A stretch of 6,489 nucleotides of DNA from Chloroflexota bacterium (GTDB lineage Bacteria > Chloroflexota > FW602-bin22 > JACPRP01), in NCBI GenBank assembly GCA_016210495.1, contig JACQUC010000253.1, positions 1-6,489 of the forward strand, written 5' to 3'. Of this stretch, positions 1-5,743 are shown one piece after another (positions within the stretch are counted from its first letter, which is position 1; every line of letters starts with the position of its first letter). The notes below the pieces were generated by a model. The model was not told where the DNA came from. It saw only the letters and a program-made list of their open reading frames with translations, and ran no database searches. The position numbers and the translations under genes are program-made.

Positions 1-1
1 C

Positions 2-169
2 CCAGGCTCTGGGCACGAGATCGCGTACTGTGCGCCTGGCTTGGCGGCGAACTGGCATCTGCTGTGTCTGACCATCGGAGTGCTGGACGATCGAGGCCGG
101 CCGCCACGGTTACACGACTTGCGGCATAATGCCGAATGCCGGATTATGCCGACACGGTTCTCAGGGTGA
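2..169 (+). pseudogene. 3' part of a RitB-like tyrosine recombinase, cut at HDLRH by RIT-2 (5' end outside window)
   Basis: The frame opens at the window edge and runs to PPRLHDLRH, with the His codon at 125-127. The phrase NWHLLCLTIGVLDD followed by RGRPPRLHDLRH is typical of the stretch before box II of RitB-type tyrosine recombinases, and RIT-2 ritB has GRGPRLHDMRH at the same place. After the HDLRH His, the reading frame enters the RIT-2 terminal repeat (NAECRIMP) and stops with TGA at 167-169. The downstream Gly-His box and the Tyr nucleophile are missing, so the product would be inactive. It differs clearly from the truncated RitB at the other end of RIT-2, so it is a second host gene and not the other half of the same one. 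Only about 42 native residues are visible. The tyrosine recombinase call is firm. The RitB subgroup is an inference. Confidence 0.75.
120..152 (+). repeat. RIT-2 left terminal inverted repeat
   Basis: Identical for 33 bp, in inverted orientation, to 3511-3543. It holds one CGGCAT followed by three ATGCCG copies, so that CGGCATAAT and ATTATGCCG form 9-bp arms around a 12-nt centre. These look like multiple binding sites for the tyrosine recombinases. The first 8 bp may derive from the target gene. Confidence 0.9.
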
Positions 170-211
170 CGATGGGGTTTGGCGAATCGCGCGGTTTCTT
201 CGCTGTCGGAG

Positions 212-222
212 GCGGCATAATC
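212..222 (+). repeat. RIT-2 left subterminal motif GCGGCATAATC
   Basis: An inverted copy of the ATTATGCCG unit, 59 bp inside the left terminal repeat. It covers part of the ritC stop codon (TGA at 221-223 on the - strand). The matching copy at the right end is 3453-3463, at a 47-bp distance. Confidence 0.75.
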
Positions 223-1219
223 AAAGGCCCTCCAGGAAGGCCAACAGGTCGTCGTCAGGCCGGAACCGTCCCGGTGGTACGTCCAAGGGGCTAACCCTGG
301 AAAGAGCTTCTTCCTTCAGACGCAAGTCGGCATGGAGATACATCTGGGTCGTCTCCACTGACTCGTGCCCCAACCACAGCGCGATGACCGAGCGATCAAC
401 GCCATGTTGAAGCAGCTGCATGGCCGCAGTATGGCGGAGCACATGCGGCGTGACTTGCTTTCGCTTCAGCGACGGGCAGGTCTGCTCCGCGGTCTGCTGG
501 TGGCGGGCGACCAGCCGCTCAACCGCATCCCGACTCAGCGGCCCACCGCGACTGCTGGGGAATGCCGGGGACGCCGGCTCGTCAGGACACTCGCGCAGCC
601 ACTGCGTCAGGACATTGACCGCTTCCTCACGCAGTGGGGTGCATCGCTGTTTCCTACCCTTGCCCTCGCAGCAGAGGTGCGCCCCGGTGCCCAGGAAGAC
701 ATCGTCACGCCGCAGGCCGATCAGTTCCGACACCCGCAGACCCGTCTGGATTCCCACCAACAGCAGGGCTCGGTCCCGGCGGCCAATCCAGGTCGTCCGG
801 TCTGGTGCGGCCAGCAGTGCGTCGATTTCCTCCACCGTCAGGTATTCGATCTGTCTGCGCTCGTAGCGCTTGCTGGGGATGGCCAGGACGCGGCGGCACT
901 GATCGGCAAGGGCCGGCTCCTGGAACGAGACGTAGTGGAAGAAGGAATGGATCGCCGCCAGCCGTGTGTTTCGGCTCCTGGCGCCGTTGCCGCGTTCCTT
1001 CTCGAGGTGATCGAGGAAGTTGCCGACAAAGGGGATGTCCAGATCCTCGATGGATAACTTGGAAGGCGCCTTCCCCAGACGCTGCGCGGCAAACCGCAGG
1101 AGCAGGCGAAAGGTATCCCGGTATCCGGCCACGGTGTGAGGGCTGGCGCTGCGTTGCTGCAGGAGACGGTCGGTGAAGTACGCCTGGACCAGACCCGAGA
1201 GTTTGATGTTGGTGCTCAT
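221..1219 (-). CDS. ritC: RitC, tyrosine recombinase, third gene of RIT-2
   Basis: A 332-residue site-specific recombinase of the phage integrase/XerCD type. It would cut and rejoin DNA at the RIT-2 ends and target through a 3'-phosphotyrosine link. An N-terminal SAM-like core-binding domain covers about residues 7-105 and the catalytic domain about 125-305. The catalytic set is complete: Arg162 (TGLRVSEL), Lys187 (EGKGRK), His259 and Arg262 (HVLRH), His285 (WLGH) and Tyr294 (QMYLH). A tail after Tyr294 ends in DDDLLAFLEGL. The start ATG overlaps the ritB stop (ATGA), with AAGGAGATG just upstream, so translation is probably coupled. The stop codon lies in the left subterminal repeat motif, so the gene fills the element to its edge. 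Calling it ritC rests on gene order and neighbours. Confidence 0.9.
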   Translation of the reverse strand: MSTNIKLSGLVQAYFTDRLLQQRSASPHTVAGYRDTFRLLLRFAAQRLGKAPSKLSIEDLDIPFVGNFLDHLEKERGNGARSRNTRLAAIHSFFHYVSFQEPALADQCRRVLAIPSKRYERRQIEYLTVEEIDALLAAPDRTTWIGRRDRALLLVGIQTGLRVSELIGLRRDDVFLGTGAHLCCEGKGRKQRCTPLREEAVNVLTQWLRECPDEPASPAFPSSRGGPLSRDAVERLVARHQQTAEQTCPSLKRKQVTPHVLRHTAAMQLLQHGVDRSVIALWLGHESVETTQMYLHADLRLKEEALSRVSPLDVPPGRFRPDDDLLAFLEGL

Positions 1220-2160
1220 GGCTTCATCTCCTTCGGCCTTTCCAGCCTGCGTGTCGCCAGCTCCAGAAGCTCCGGGACGGCCTCGATGTACCAGTACGTC
1301 TCATTGACGTGTACATGCCCGAGGTAGGTGGCCAGCTTCGGGATCTCCCTTTCGACGTCGATCCCTGCTCGATACCACCTGAGGAGGGTGCAGGCGGCAA
1401 ATCGATGCCGCATGTCGTGCAGCCTTGGGCCGCGACCGTGCCGGCAGTTTGTCGTCGGCTCGCGCAGCCCGACCTCACGGGAGATTTTGGCGAAGCTGTA
1501 CCGGGCGGCCCACTCCGTCATGCGACGACCGCCTTCAGAGAGGAAGAAGGCTGGGGTCGCAGGCCGGTGTACCACACCGTCCCTCGCGCGGGCGTAATCA
1601 GCGAGTATTTGACGGGTGGATTCGTGGACCGCCACAAGTCGGGACTTGCCGAACTTCGTCCGCCGGATGCGCAGGATCCCTTCCTGCAGATCGACGTCCT
1701 CCCGATCGAGCGCCAACGCCTCGCTGATGCGAAGGCCAGTGACCGCGAGCAATCCGAAGATCGTCGAGAATGTGCGGCCCTTCAGCCCCGCGGCGGAAGG
1801 GAGTCGGCCTGCCGCCCGGACGAGTCCCTCGATCTCCGCGTCGCTGTAGAGGTAAGGGCGCTTGCGGCGATAACGGCAGGGTAGCAAGCCAGCGGGCGGC
1901 ACTTCCGTGCGGCGGTCCGAAGCGCTCAGCCAGACGGCGAAGCGCCTCGCCACACCAAGGCGCGAAGCCCAGGTCGCCGGCTGGGCACCCGGCGGCTGCT
2001 GTGCCCAGCGCAGTGCCAGGTCCGTGGTGATGTGGTCAGCCCCCTCCCGTTCGGCGAAGGCCACGAAACTTCGGAGCAGGCGGGCCACTCCGCGCAGCTT
2101 GTAACCCAACTGGCGGCGGAGCTGGAGGTAGCGCTCGGAGGTTTCACGCAGTTGGTTCAT
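1216..2160 (-). CDS. ritB: RitB, tyrosine recombinase, second gene of RIT-2
   Basis: A 314-residue tyrosine recombinase, the middle member of the trio. The catalytic residues seen are Arg144 (TGLRISEA), Lys169 or Lys172 (RTKFGKSR), His248 and Arg251 (LHDMRH), His282 (YLGH) and Tyr291 (TYWYIEAVPEL; the second Tyr sits nine residues after the His, as in XerC/D). The insert RWYRAGIDVEREIPKLATYLGH between HDxRH and LGH marks the RitB subgroup. I take the start at 2160, where ATG overlaps the ritA stop TGA (ATGA) behind AAAGGGGG. An in-frame ATG at 2184 would add eight residues inside ritA and has less support. The gene also contains CACGACATGCGGCAT (1405-1419 on the opposite strand), close to the sites that RIT-2 occupies in its two flanking host genes. 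Confidence 0.92.
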   Translation of the reverse strand: MNQLRETSERYLQLRRQLGYKLRGVARLLRSFVAFAEREGADHITTDLALRWAQQPPGAQPATWASRLGVARRFAVWLSASDRRTEVPPAGLLPCRYRRKRPYLYSDAEIEGLVRAAGRLPSAAGLKGRTFSTIFGLLAVTGLRISEALALDREDVDLQEGILRIRRTKFGKSRLVAVHESTRQILADYARARDGVVHRPATPAFFLSEGGRRMTEWAARYSFAKISREVGLREPTTNCRHGRGPRLHDMRHRFAACTLLRWYRAGIDVEREIPKLATYLGHVHVNETYWYIEAVPELLELATRRLERPKEMKP

Positions 2161-3401
2161 TGCTGGCCCCCTTTCGTGGGCCACGGCAGGGCGAGCGACC
2201 GCAGGCCCTGGACATCGACCTTCGCGTAGATCTCCGTGGTGCTCGGCGAGCGGTGGCGGAGGACCTCGCCGATCTCGTTCAGGGATGCCCCCGAACGGAG
2301 CATCCCGGTCGCCAGGGAGTGCCGCAGGACGTGCGCCCCCTTGAAGTCGGGGTGCAGACCGGCTCGGTTCATCGCGCGGCGAACAATCGTGCTGATGGAG
2401 CTGGGGTTGGCGAACCCGCGGTACGGCGCCTTGGTCCGAACGAAAAGACGCCGCGTCGTGCAGGGCGGGCGATGATGGCGCAGGTAGCTGGCCATGGCCG
2501 CGCCGACGTCAACAGGCAGCGGCAGGCAGTCATGATGGCCGCCCTTGCCCCGCACCTTCAGCTCACCGGCCCTCCAATCAACGTCATCGATCTCCAGGTC
2601 GATCACCTCGCTCGCCCTCAGTCCCAGGCGAGCCAACAGAAGGATGATGGCGCGATCACGGCGGGCGACGGAGCCGTCCCGCTCGCAAGCGCGGACGACC
2701 CGTTCGACCTCTTCAGACGCGAGGTACTTCGGCAGCTCGGCGAGCCGCCATTCCGGCACGGTCGGGACGGCGCCAGCGAGGTCGCTCTCCGTCTGCCCGT
2801 GCAGGAAGAGGAAGCGAAAGAAGGAGCGCAGAGCAGTCACCATCAGCCTGGCTACTTTGGGGCTGCCCGAGCGGGCGTGTCGCAGGAGGTAATTTGAGAC
2901 GTCGTCAGGGGTCAGCTCCTGGACACGGAGCGGCGCGTCCCCAAAGCGTTCGATGAGAAGACGCCGGATGAAGCGCCAGTAACTGGTGATCGTTACAGCG
3001 GCAAGGCCGCGTTCCTTCTCGAGGTGGTTCTCATACTGTCGGCGGAGGGTCGCCAACGGGGACTCGTCGGCCACCAGCTCTGGTGAGGGAACGGCATCCG
3101 TCTCACGTAAATACTCAAGGAAATGACGAGCGGCCCGCGCGTCACCTTTCTTGAGGCGCCCTTTGTGTCGTCGTTCTTCGAGGAACCGATTGACGAGTTG
3201 CTCTTGCAGGTCCGCGAGTCCCAGGCTTTGCCGTCCGAGCCACCGTCCGAGGTGGTCCAGGAGCCGTAGCCGGGCTCGCACGGTCGAGCTGGTGTAACCC
3301 AGCTCGCAGAGGCCAGCGACGAACGAGTCCAGGTGAGGGCCGAACAGACCTGCCCTGAGACGTTCGACGACCGCGCGGCCTGGGAGAAAGTTCTTGAGCA
3401 T
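2157..3401 (-). CDS. ritA: RitA, tyrosine recombinase, first gene of RIT-2
   Basis: A 414-residue tyrosine recombinase leading the trio. It is larger than RitB and RitC because it has an extended N-terminal region (about residues 1-110) before the usual SAM-like domain (about 113-205). The catalytic domain starts near residue 222 and carries Arg262 (LGLRASEV), Lys286 (VRGKGGHH), His357 and Arg360 (HVLRH), His383 (LRHRS) and Tyr392 (EIYAKVD). The frame is open up to 3527, but the ATG at 3401 (MLKNFLPGR) is preferred. It follows AAAGGAG with 7-nt spacing, and the upstream extension runs into the terminal repeat region. Its Shine-Dalgarno sequence sits in a predicted hairpin (3404-3447). ritB begins on its stop codon, so this start may control output of all three proteins. 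Confidence 0.93.
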   Translation of the reverse strand: MLKNFLPGRAVVERLRAGLFGPHLDSFVAGLCELGYTSSTVRARLRLLDHLGRWLGRQSLGLADLQEQLVNRFLEERRHKGRLKKGDARAARHFLEYLRETDAVPSPELVADESPLATLRRQYENHLEKERGLAAVTITSYWRFIRRLLIERFGDAPLRVQELTPDDVSNYLLRHARSGSPKVARLMVTALRSFFRFLFLHGQTESDLAGAVPTVPEWRLAELPKYLASEEVERVVRACERDGSVARRDRAIILLLARLGLRASEVIDLEIDDVDWRAGELKVRGKGGHHDCLPLPVDVGAAMASYLRHHRPPCTTRRLFVRTKAPYRGFANPSSISTIVRRAMNRAGLHPDFKGAHVLRHSLATGMLRSGASLNEIGEVLRHRSPSTTEIYAKVDVQGLRSLALPWPTKGGQQ

Positions 3402-3403
3402 GT

Positions 3404-3447
3404 GTCCTCTCCTTTCTGAGTGAGTAAATGCCCACAAAGGAAAGGAC
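3404..3447 (-). promoter_or_regulatory. Hairpin covering the RIT-2 ritA ribosome binding site
   Basis: In the leader RNA, GUCCUUUCCUUU (3447-3436) can pair with AAAGGAGAGGAC (3415-3404) over 12 positions, all Watson-Crick except one U-G, around a 20-nt loop. The 3' arm contains the Shine-Dalgarno AAGGAG of ritA and ends two bases before its ATG. Folded, it should block initiation. RIT-1 has a hairpin of unrelated sequence at the same place. The pairing is seen in the sequence. The regulatory role is inferred. Confidence 0.7.
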
Positions 3448-3452
3448 GTCCG

Positions 3453-3463
3453 GATTATGCCGC
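3453..3463 (-). repeat. RIT-2 right subterminal motif GCGGCATAATC
   Basis: Mirror of the left subterminal motif, 47 bp inside the right terminal repeat. On the - strand its CATAAT (3459-3454) resembles a -10 hexamer and lies six bases before the hairpin that covers the ritA start. I could not find a convincing -35 at the right distance, so a promoter is only a possibility. Confidence 0.7.
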
Positions 3464-4318
3464 GTCGTCGGCGACAAGCGGCGAACCAGAGCCAAATTCC
3501 CACGGCCCAATCGGCATAATCCGGCATTCGGCATTATGCCGCAGGTCATGAGCCCGCGGCGGTGATGCCCCCGGCGCGAGTTGCAGTCCAAGTCCACGGA
3601 CCAGGCTGCGAAACGTCATACTGATCGTGTTCGGGTTGACACTTCTTCCGGCGACGAAGGAGAATGCTGGTGCATCGGCAGGTAACGGCCCAAAACGCTC
3701 CTGGCGCTCGTCCAAATAGGCTCGCAGAACGCCGGTCAGGCGAGGCCCGAACGGAACGAGTCGATCCTTGGCAAACTTGGTCCGTTGGATGACCAGGAGT
3801 TCCCGGTCAAAATCGATGTCTCTTATGCACAGCCGCGAGACTTCGCCAACCCGCAGACCCAGGCCGTAAAGCAGAGCAAAAATCGTCCGGTAGCTCAACC
3901 CGCGTAACGGGGCACGCGGGTTGTCCGGCAGTGCGCCGGCGAGTTCCAAGAGCTGCCGCGCTCTGGGCTGGTCGAAGAGGAACGGAACCCGGGAAGCGGA
4001 CCGCCGCCGGGGTTTGGCTCGCAACGGCGAACGCTCCAGAATCCCTTGAGTGACGAGCCAGTTGAAGAGGCGGGCCACCGTTCCCAGCAGATGGTTGTAA
4101 CTGCGGGGCGTGGTCCGCGGCCGGGATGCCAGAAAGGCTTCAAGCACTTCCGCGGTGATGTGCGCCAGCGTCCGCACGCCTGTAACGACGAGGTAGCGGT
4201 CCAGGAGGCGCAGCGCCTTCTCCTCAACCTCAAACCGGCGCGCCAAGGCCCGTTTATATGCCAGAAATTGCTGAATCGGCTCGGCCAATGGGCTGGCCCA
4301 ACTCGCAGGTCGTGTCAT
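3455..4318 (-). pseudogene. ritB: RIT-1 RitB tyrosine recombinase, cut at HDLRH by RIT-2
   Basis: The first 261 residues are native. The reading frame then crosses into the RIT-2 terminal repeat, adds 26 foreign residues starting NAECRIMP and stops near 3455. The native part has a SAM-like N-terminal domain (about 10-95) and the first half of the catalytic domain: Arg156 (YGLGLRVGEV), Lys181 or Lys184 (RTKFAKDR), and His257 and Arg260 (AHDLRH). The Gly-His box and the Tyr nucleophile are lost, so it cannot catalyse strand exchange. The ATG at 4318 overlaps the upstream ritA stop by one base (TAATG), with GGAGAGGAG upstream. The native sequence ends at about 3536-3541. The missing 3' half and ritC of this element are not in the window, because the left flank of RIT-2 belongs to a different gene. 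Confidence 0.9.
3511..3543 (-). repeat. RIT-2 right terminal inverted repeat
   Basis: Perfect 33-bp inverted match to 120-152, with the same one CGGCAT plus three ATGCCG units. The outer 8 bp may be target codons of the interrupted RIT-1 ritB (Leu-Arg-His). Confidence 0.9.
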
Positions 4319-5583
4319 TAAAGAATCTCCTCTCCGGGGCCTCGGGCGATGTCGCGCAGAGCTTCAATGTCCACCTTGGTGTAGACCTCTGTGGAGGCTG
4401 AGGAGCGATGCCCCATGTAGTCCCCGATTACCTTCAGATCAAACTCCGCATCGACGAGGCGCTGAACGCATGTATGTCGCAGGGTGTGCGATCCGGGCCG
4501 AGGGACTGAGACGCCGATCCGGCGCAGGTAATGGGCCGCCCGAGCCGAGACGGCCGCTGCCGTGATCGGCTGCTGGGGGGCGAGGGTGCGGAAAAAGATG
4601 TGGCGATCATTTGTCGCGGGCCGGCCATTTTGGAGGTAATCCACGAGAGCCTGCGCCACCACCGGGGAGAGCGGATAGGTACTGGAATGCCCTGCCTTGC
4701 GCTCCGGGATGTGCAGTCGTTCCGCACGCCAATCGATGTTGTCGAGGCTCAAGGCCGCGACTTCCCGACCACGAAGCCCATAGGTCACCAGGAGGAGCAA
4801 CATGGCATAGTCGCGCCGGCCGGTCGTAGTCCGACGATCGATAGCCTCCAGCAAGCGACGCACCTCCTCCCAGGTGATCGACCGGGGAATCTTGGCCAGG
4901 CGGTACACCTGCGGAGGTTCGACGGCCTGGCCGAGATTCTTCGACAAGATTCGTTCGCGGTAGAGATATGCCAGGAAAACATGCAGCACCCCGCAAGCAT
5001 TCCGTACTCCGCCCCATGCCATACGCTGGCTCAATTCAATGACAAAGCCGCTGAGCACCGGTGGGGACAGCTCTGAGAGATGCTGCAAATTGAGCGTATC
5101 GAGGTAGGCTGCAAATCGGTGCAAGTAGTGCGCATAGAGCTTGAGGGAACTATTACGGAGCCCGCGCTCGTCTTGCAGGTAAGCGAAGAAGTTCGGGGCG
5201 ACAACGACAAAGGGATGTGACTTGTGTGGCCGCCCTCGTCCTCGAAAATCCGTTAGCATCAGCCGCAGCATCTGCTCGACAGGCGTGCGTGCTTCCAAAG
5301 CAATCTTGTGGCATGACGCGAGCGTGTGCCGTGGCCCGGAGTGGTCTGCCAGCCAAGACGCGACAAAGGCGTCCAGGTGCTGGGGCAGTTCCTGCCACTG
5401 CTGCGCACCACGCTCCCGCGCGAAGGCCCCAAAACGCAAAAGGAGTGGCACCCGGCGACAGACGGTGCGCGCGGAGAAACTTCGCGCCGTGAGCCAAGTG
5501 ACATACTGCACGATGCCTTCGCTGATCCACGATGACCGGATGTGATCGATAGTCCGAGGACGGACGAAGAAACGCTCAAGCAT
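4318..5583 (-). CDS. ritA: RitA, tyrosine recombinase, first gene of RIT-1
   Basis: A 421-residue tyrosine recombinase, intact. A long N-terminal region (about 1-120) precedes the SAM-like domain (about 125-215) and the catalytic domain (from about 235). The catalytic residues are Arg271 (TYGLRGREV), Lys296 (ERKAGHS), His366 and Arg369 (HTLRH), His392 (YMGHR) and Tyr401 (EVYTKVD). It is clearly divergent from RIT-2 RitA, so the two elements are not recent copies of each other. The frame is open to 5694, but the ATG at 5583 (MLERFFVRP) follows GGAGG by six bases and is the likely start. That GGAGG lies in an 11-bp perfect hairpin (5587-5620). The next gene, ritB, overlaps by one base but is broken, and ritC is absent here, so this protein is orphaned from its trio. 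Confidence 0.92.
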   Translation of the reverse strand: MLERFFVRPRTIDHIRSSWISEGIVQYVTWLTARSFSARTVCRRVPLLLRFGAFARERGAQQWQELPQHLDAFVASWLADHSGPRHTLASCHKIALEARTPVEQMLRLMLTDFRGRGRPHKSHPFVVVAPNFFAYLQDERGLRNSSLKLYAHYLHRFAAYLDTLNLQHLSELSPPVLSGFVIELSQRMAWGGVRNACGVLHVFLAYLYRERILSKNLGQAVEPPQVYRLAKIPRSITWEEVRRLLEAIDRRTTTGRRDYAMLLLLVTYGLRGREVAALSLDNIDWRAERLHIPERKAGHSSTYPLSPVVAQALVDYLQNGRPATNDRHIFFRTLAPQQPITAAAVSARAAHYLRRIGVSVPRPGSHTLRHTCVQRLVDAEFDLKVIGDYMGHRSSASTEVYTKVDIEALRDIARGPGEEIL

Positions 5584-5586
5584 GGA

Positions 5587-5620
5587 CAACCTCCTTGCTC
5601 CAATAGAGACAAGGAGGTTG
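5587..5620 (-). promoter_or_regulatory. Hairpin covering the RIT-1 ritA ribosome binding site
   Basis: In the leader RNA, CAACCUCCUUG (5620-5610) pairs perfectly with CAAGGAGGUUG (5597-5587) across a 12-nt loop. The 3' arm includes the Shine-Dalgarno AAGGAGG and ends three bases before the ritA ATG. An 11-pair perfect stem should hide the ribosome binding site. Without a U-run it does not look like a terminator. Function is inferred from position. Confidence 0.75.
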
Positions 5621-5632
5621 ATGTTCCTCGCG

Positions 5633-5641
5633 TTATGTTCC
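5633..5641 (+). repeat. RIT-1 subterminal motif TTATGTTCC (inner copy)
   Basis: Forms an inverted pair with GGAACATAA at 5707-5715, 65 bp apart. The arrangement (a terminal palindrome, an adjacent motif, then an inverted inner copy just ahead of the ritA leader) parallels the RIT-2 ends, where the inner copy lies 47-59 bp in. Confidence 0.6.
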
Positions 5642-5706
5642 TGAACAATGGTGAAAAGGGACTTCCCGCCAGCAACTGACCAAGGCGCGGTCACACAATG
5701 AAACCG

Positions 5707-5715
5707 GGAACATAA
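5707..5715 (-). repeat. RIT-1 subterminal motif TTATGTTCC (outer copy)
   Basis: Reads TTATGTTCC on the - strand, four bases inside the terminal palindrome. It is the partner of 5633-5641 and a probable recombinase binding site. Confidence 0.6.
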
Positions 5716-5719
5716 GCTC

Positions 5720-5743
5720 GATTATGTGGCCCGCCACATAATC
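5720..5743. repeat. RIT-1 terminal palindrome at the istA junction
   Basis: GATTATGTGGC and its exact complement GCCACATAATC form 11-bp arms around a CC spacer. The istA reading frame loses family resemblance exactly here, so this is the right end of RIT-1. The ATTATG core is shared with the RIT-2 repeats (ATTATGCCG), which suggests related recombination sites. The opposite end of RIT-1 is not in the window. Confidence 0.8.

Larger units (their letters stand above)
128..3535. mobile_element. RIT-2: complete recombinase-in-trio element
   Basis: A unit of about 3.4 kb with three same-strand, overlapping tyrosine recombinase genes (ritA-ritB-ritC, read leftward) between perfect inverted terminal repeats. 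This is the known layout of RIT elements. The exact ends are uncertain by about 8 bp, because the shared TGCGGCAT at each edge could be element sequence or could be the Leu-Arg-His codons of the target genes. Both flanking genes stop resembling recombinases at the repeat, which supports the boundaries. No passenger gene is present. All three recombinases keep the catalytic set, so the element may be active. Confidence 0.85.
3536..5743. mobile_element. RIT-1: partial recombinase-in-trio element inserted in istA
   Basis: Right part of a second RIT element: terminal palindrome, leader hairpin, intact ritA and the 5' part of ritB. It sits inside an IS21-family transposase gene and is itself interrupted by RIT-2. 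The 3' half of ritB, ritC and the other terminal repeat do not follow on the far side of RIT-2, so the element is either split by a rearrangement or deleted. Confidence 0.8.

Noticed and set aside
120..152. A CRISPR-like or tandem repeat array suggested by the recurring ATGCCG units
   Set aside because: The units are only 6-9 bp, occur only at the two element ends and lack spacers. They fit recombinase binding sites.
365..1057. A 230-codon open frame on the + strand, and the other long + strand frames across 129-2897
   Set aside because: They lie antisense to ritC, ritB and ritA, lack recognisable domains and have compositions expected from shadow frames of GC-rich genes. The sense-strand recombinases explain this DNA.
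3402..3527. N-terminal extension of RIT-2 ritA to the upstream ATG at 3527
   Set aside because: The added 42 residues come from the terminal repeat and leader, contain the hairpin region, and the good ribosome binding site points to 3401.
3142..3597. A 151-codon - strand frame starting near the RIT-2 right repeat
   Set aside because: It overlaps the 5' part of ritA in another frame. Its start lies in flanking RIT-1 ritB sequence, its N-terminal residues (MPNAGLCR) are just the terminal repeat, and the same peptide appears at the left end.
5587..5620. A rho-independent terminator before RIT-1 ritA
   Set aside because: The stem is strong but no U-run follows it. It contains the Shine-Dalgarno sequence and ends three bases before the ATG, so translational control is the better reading.
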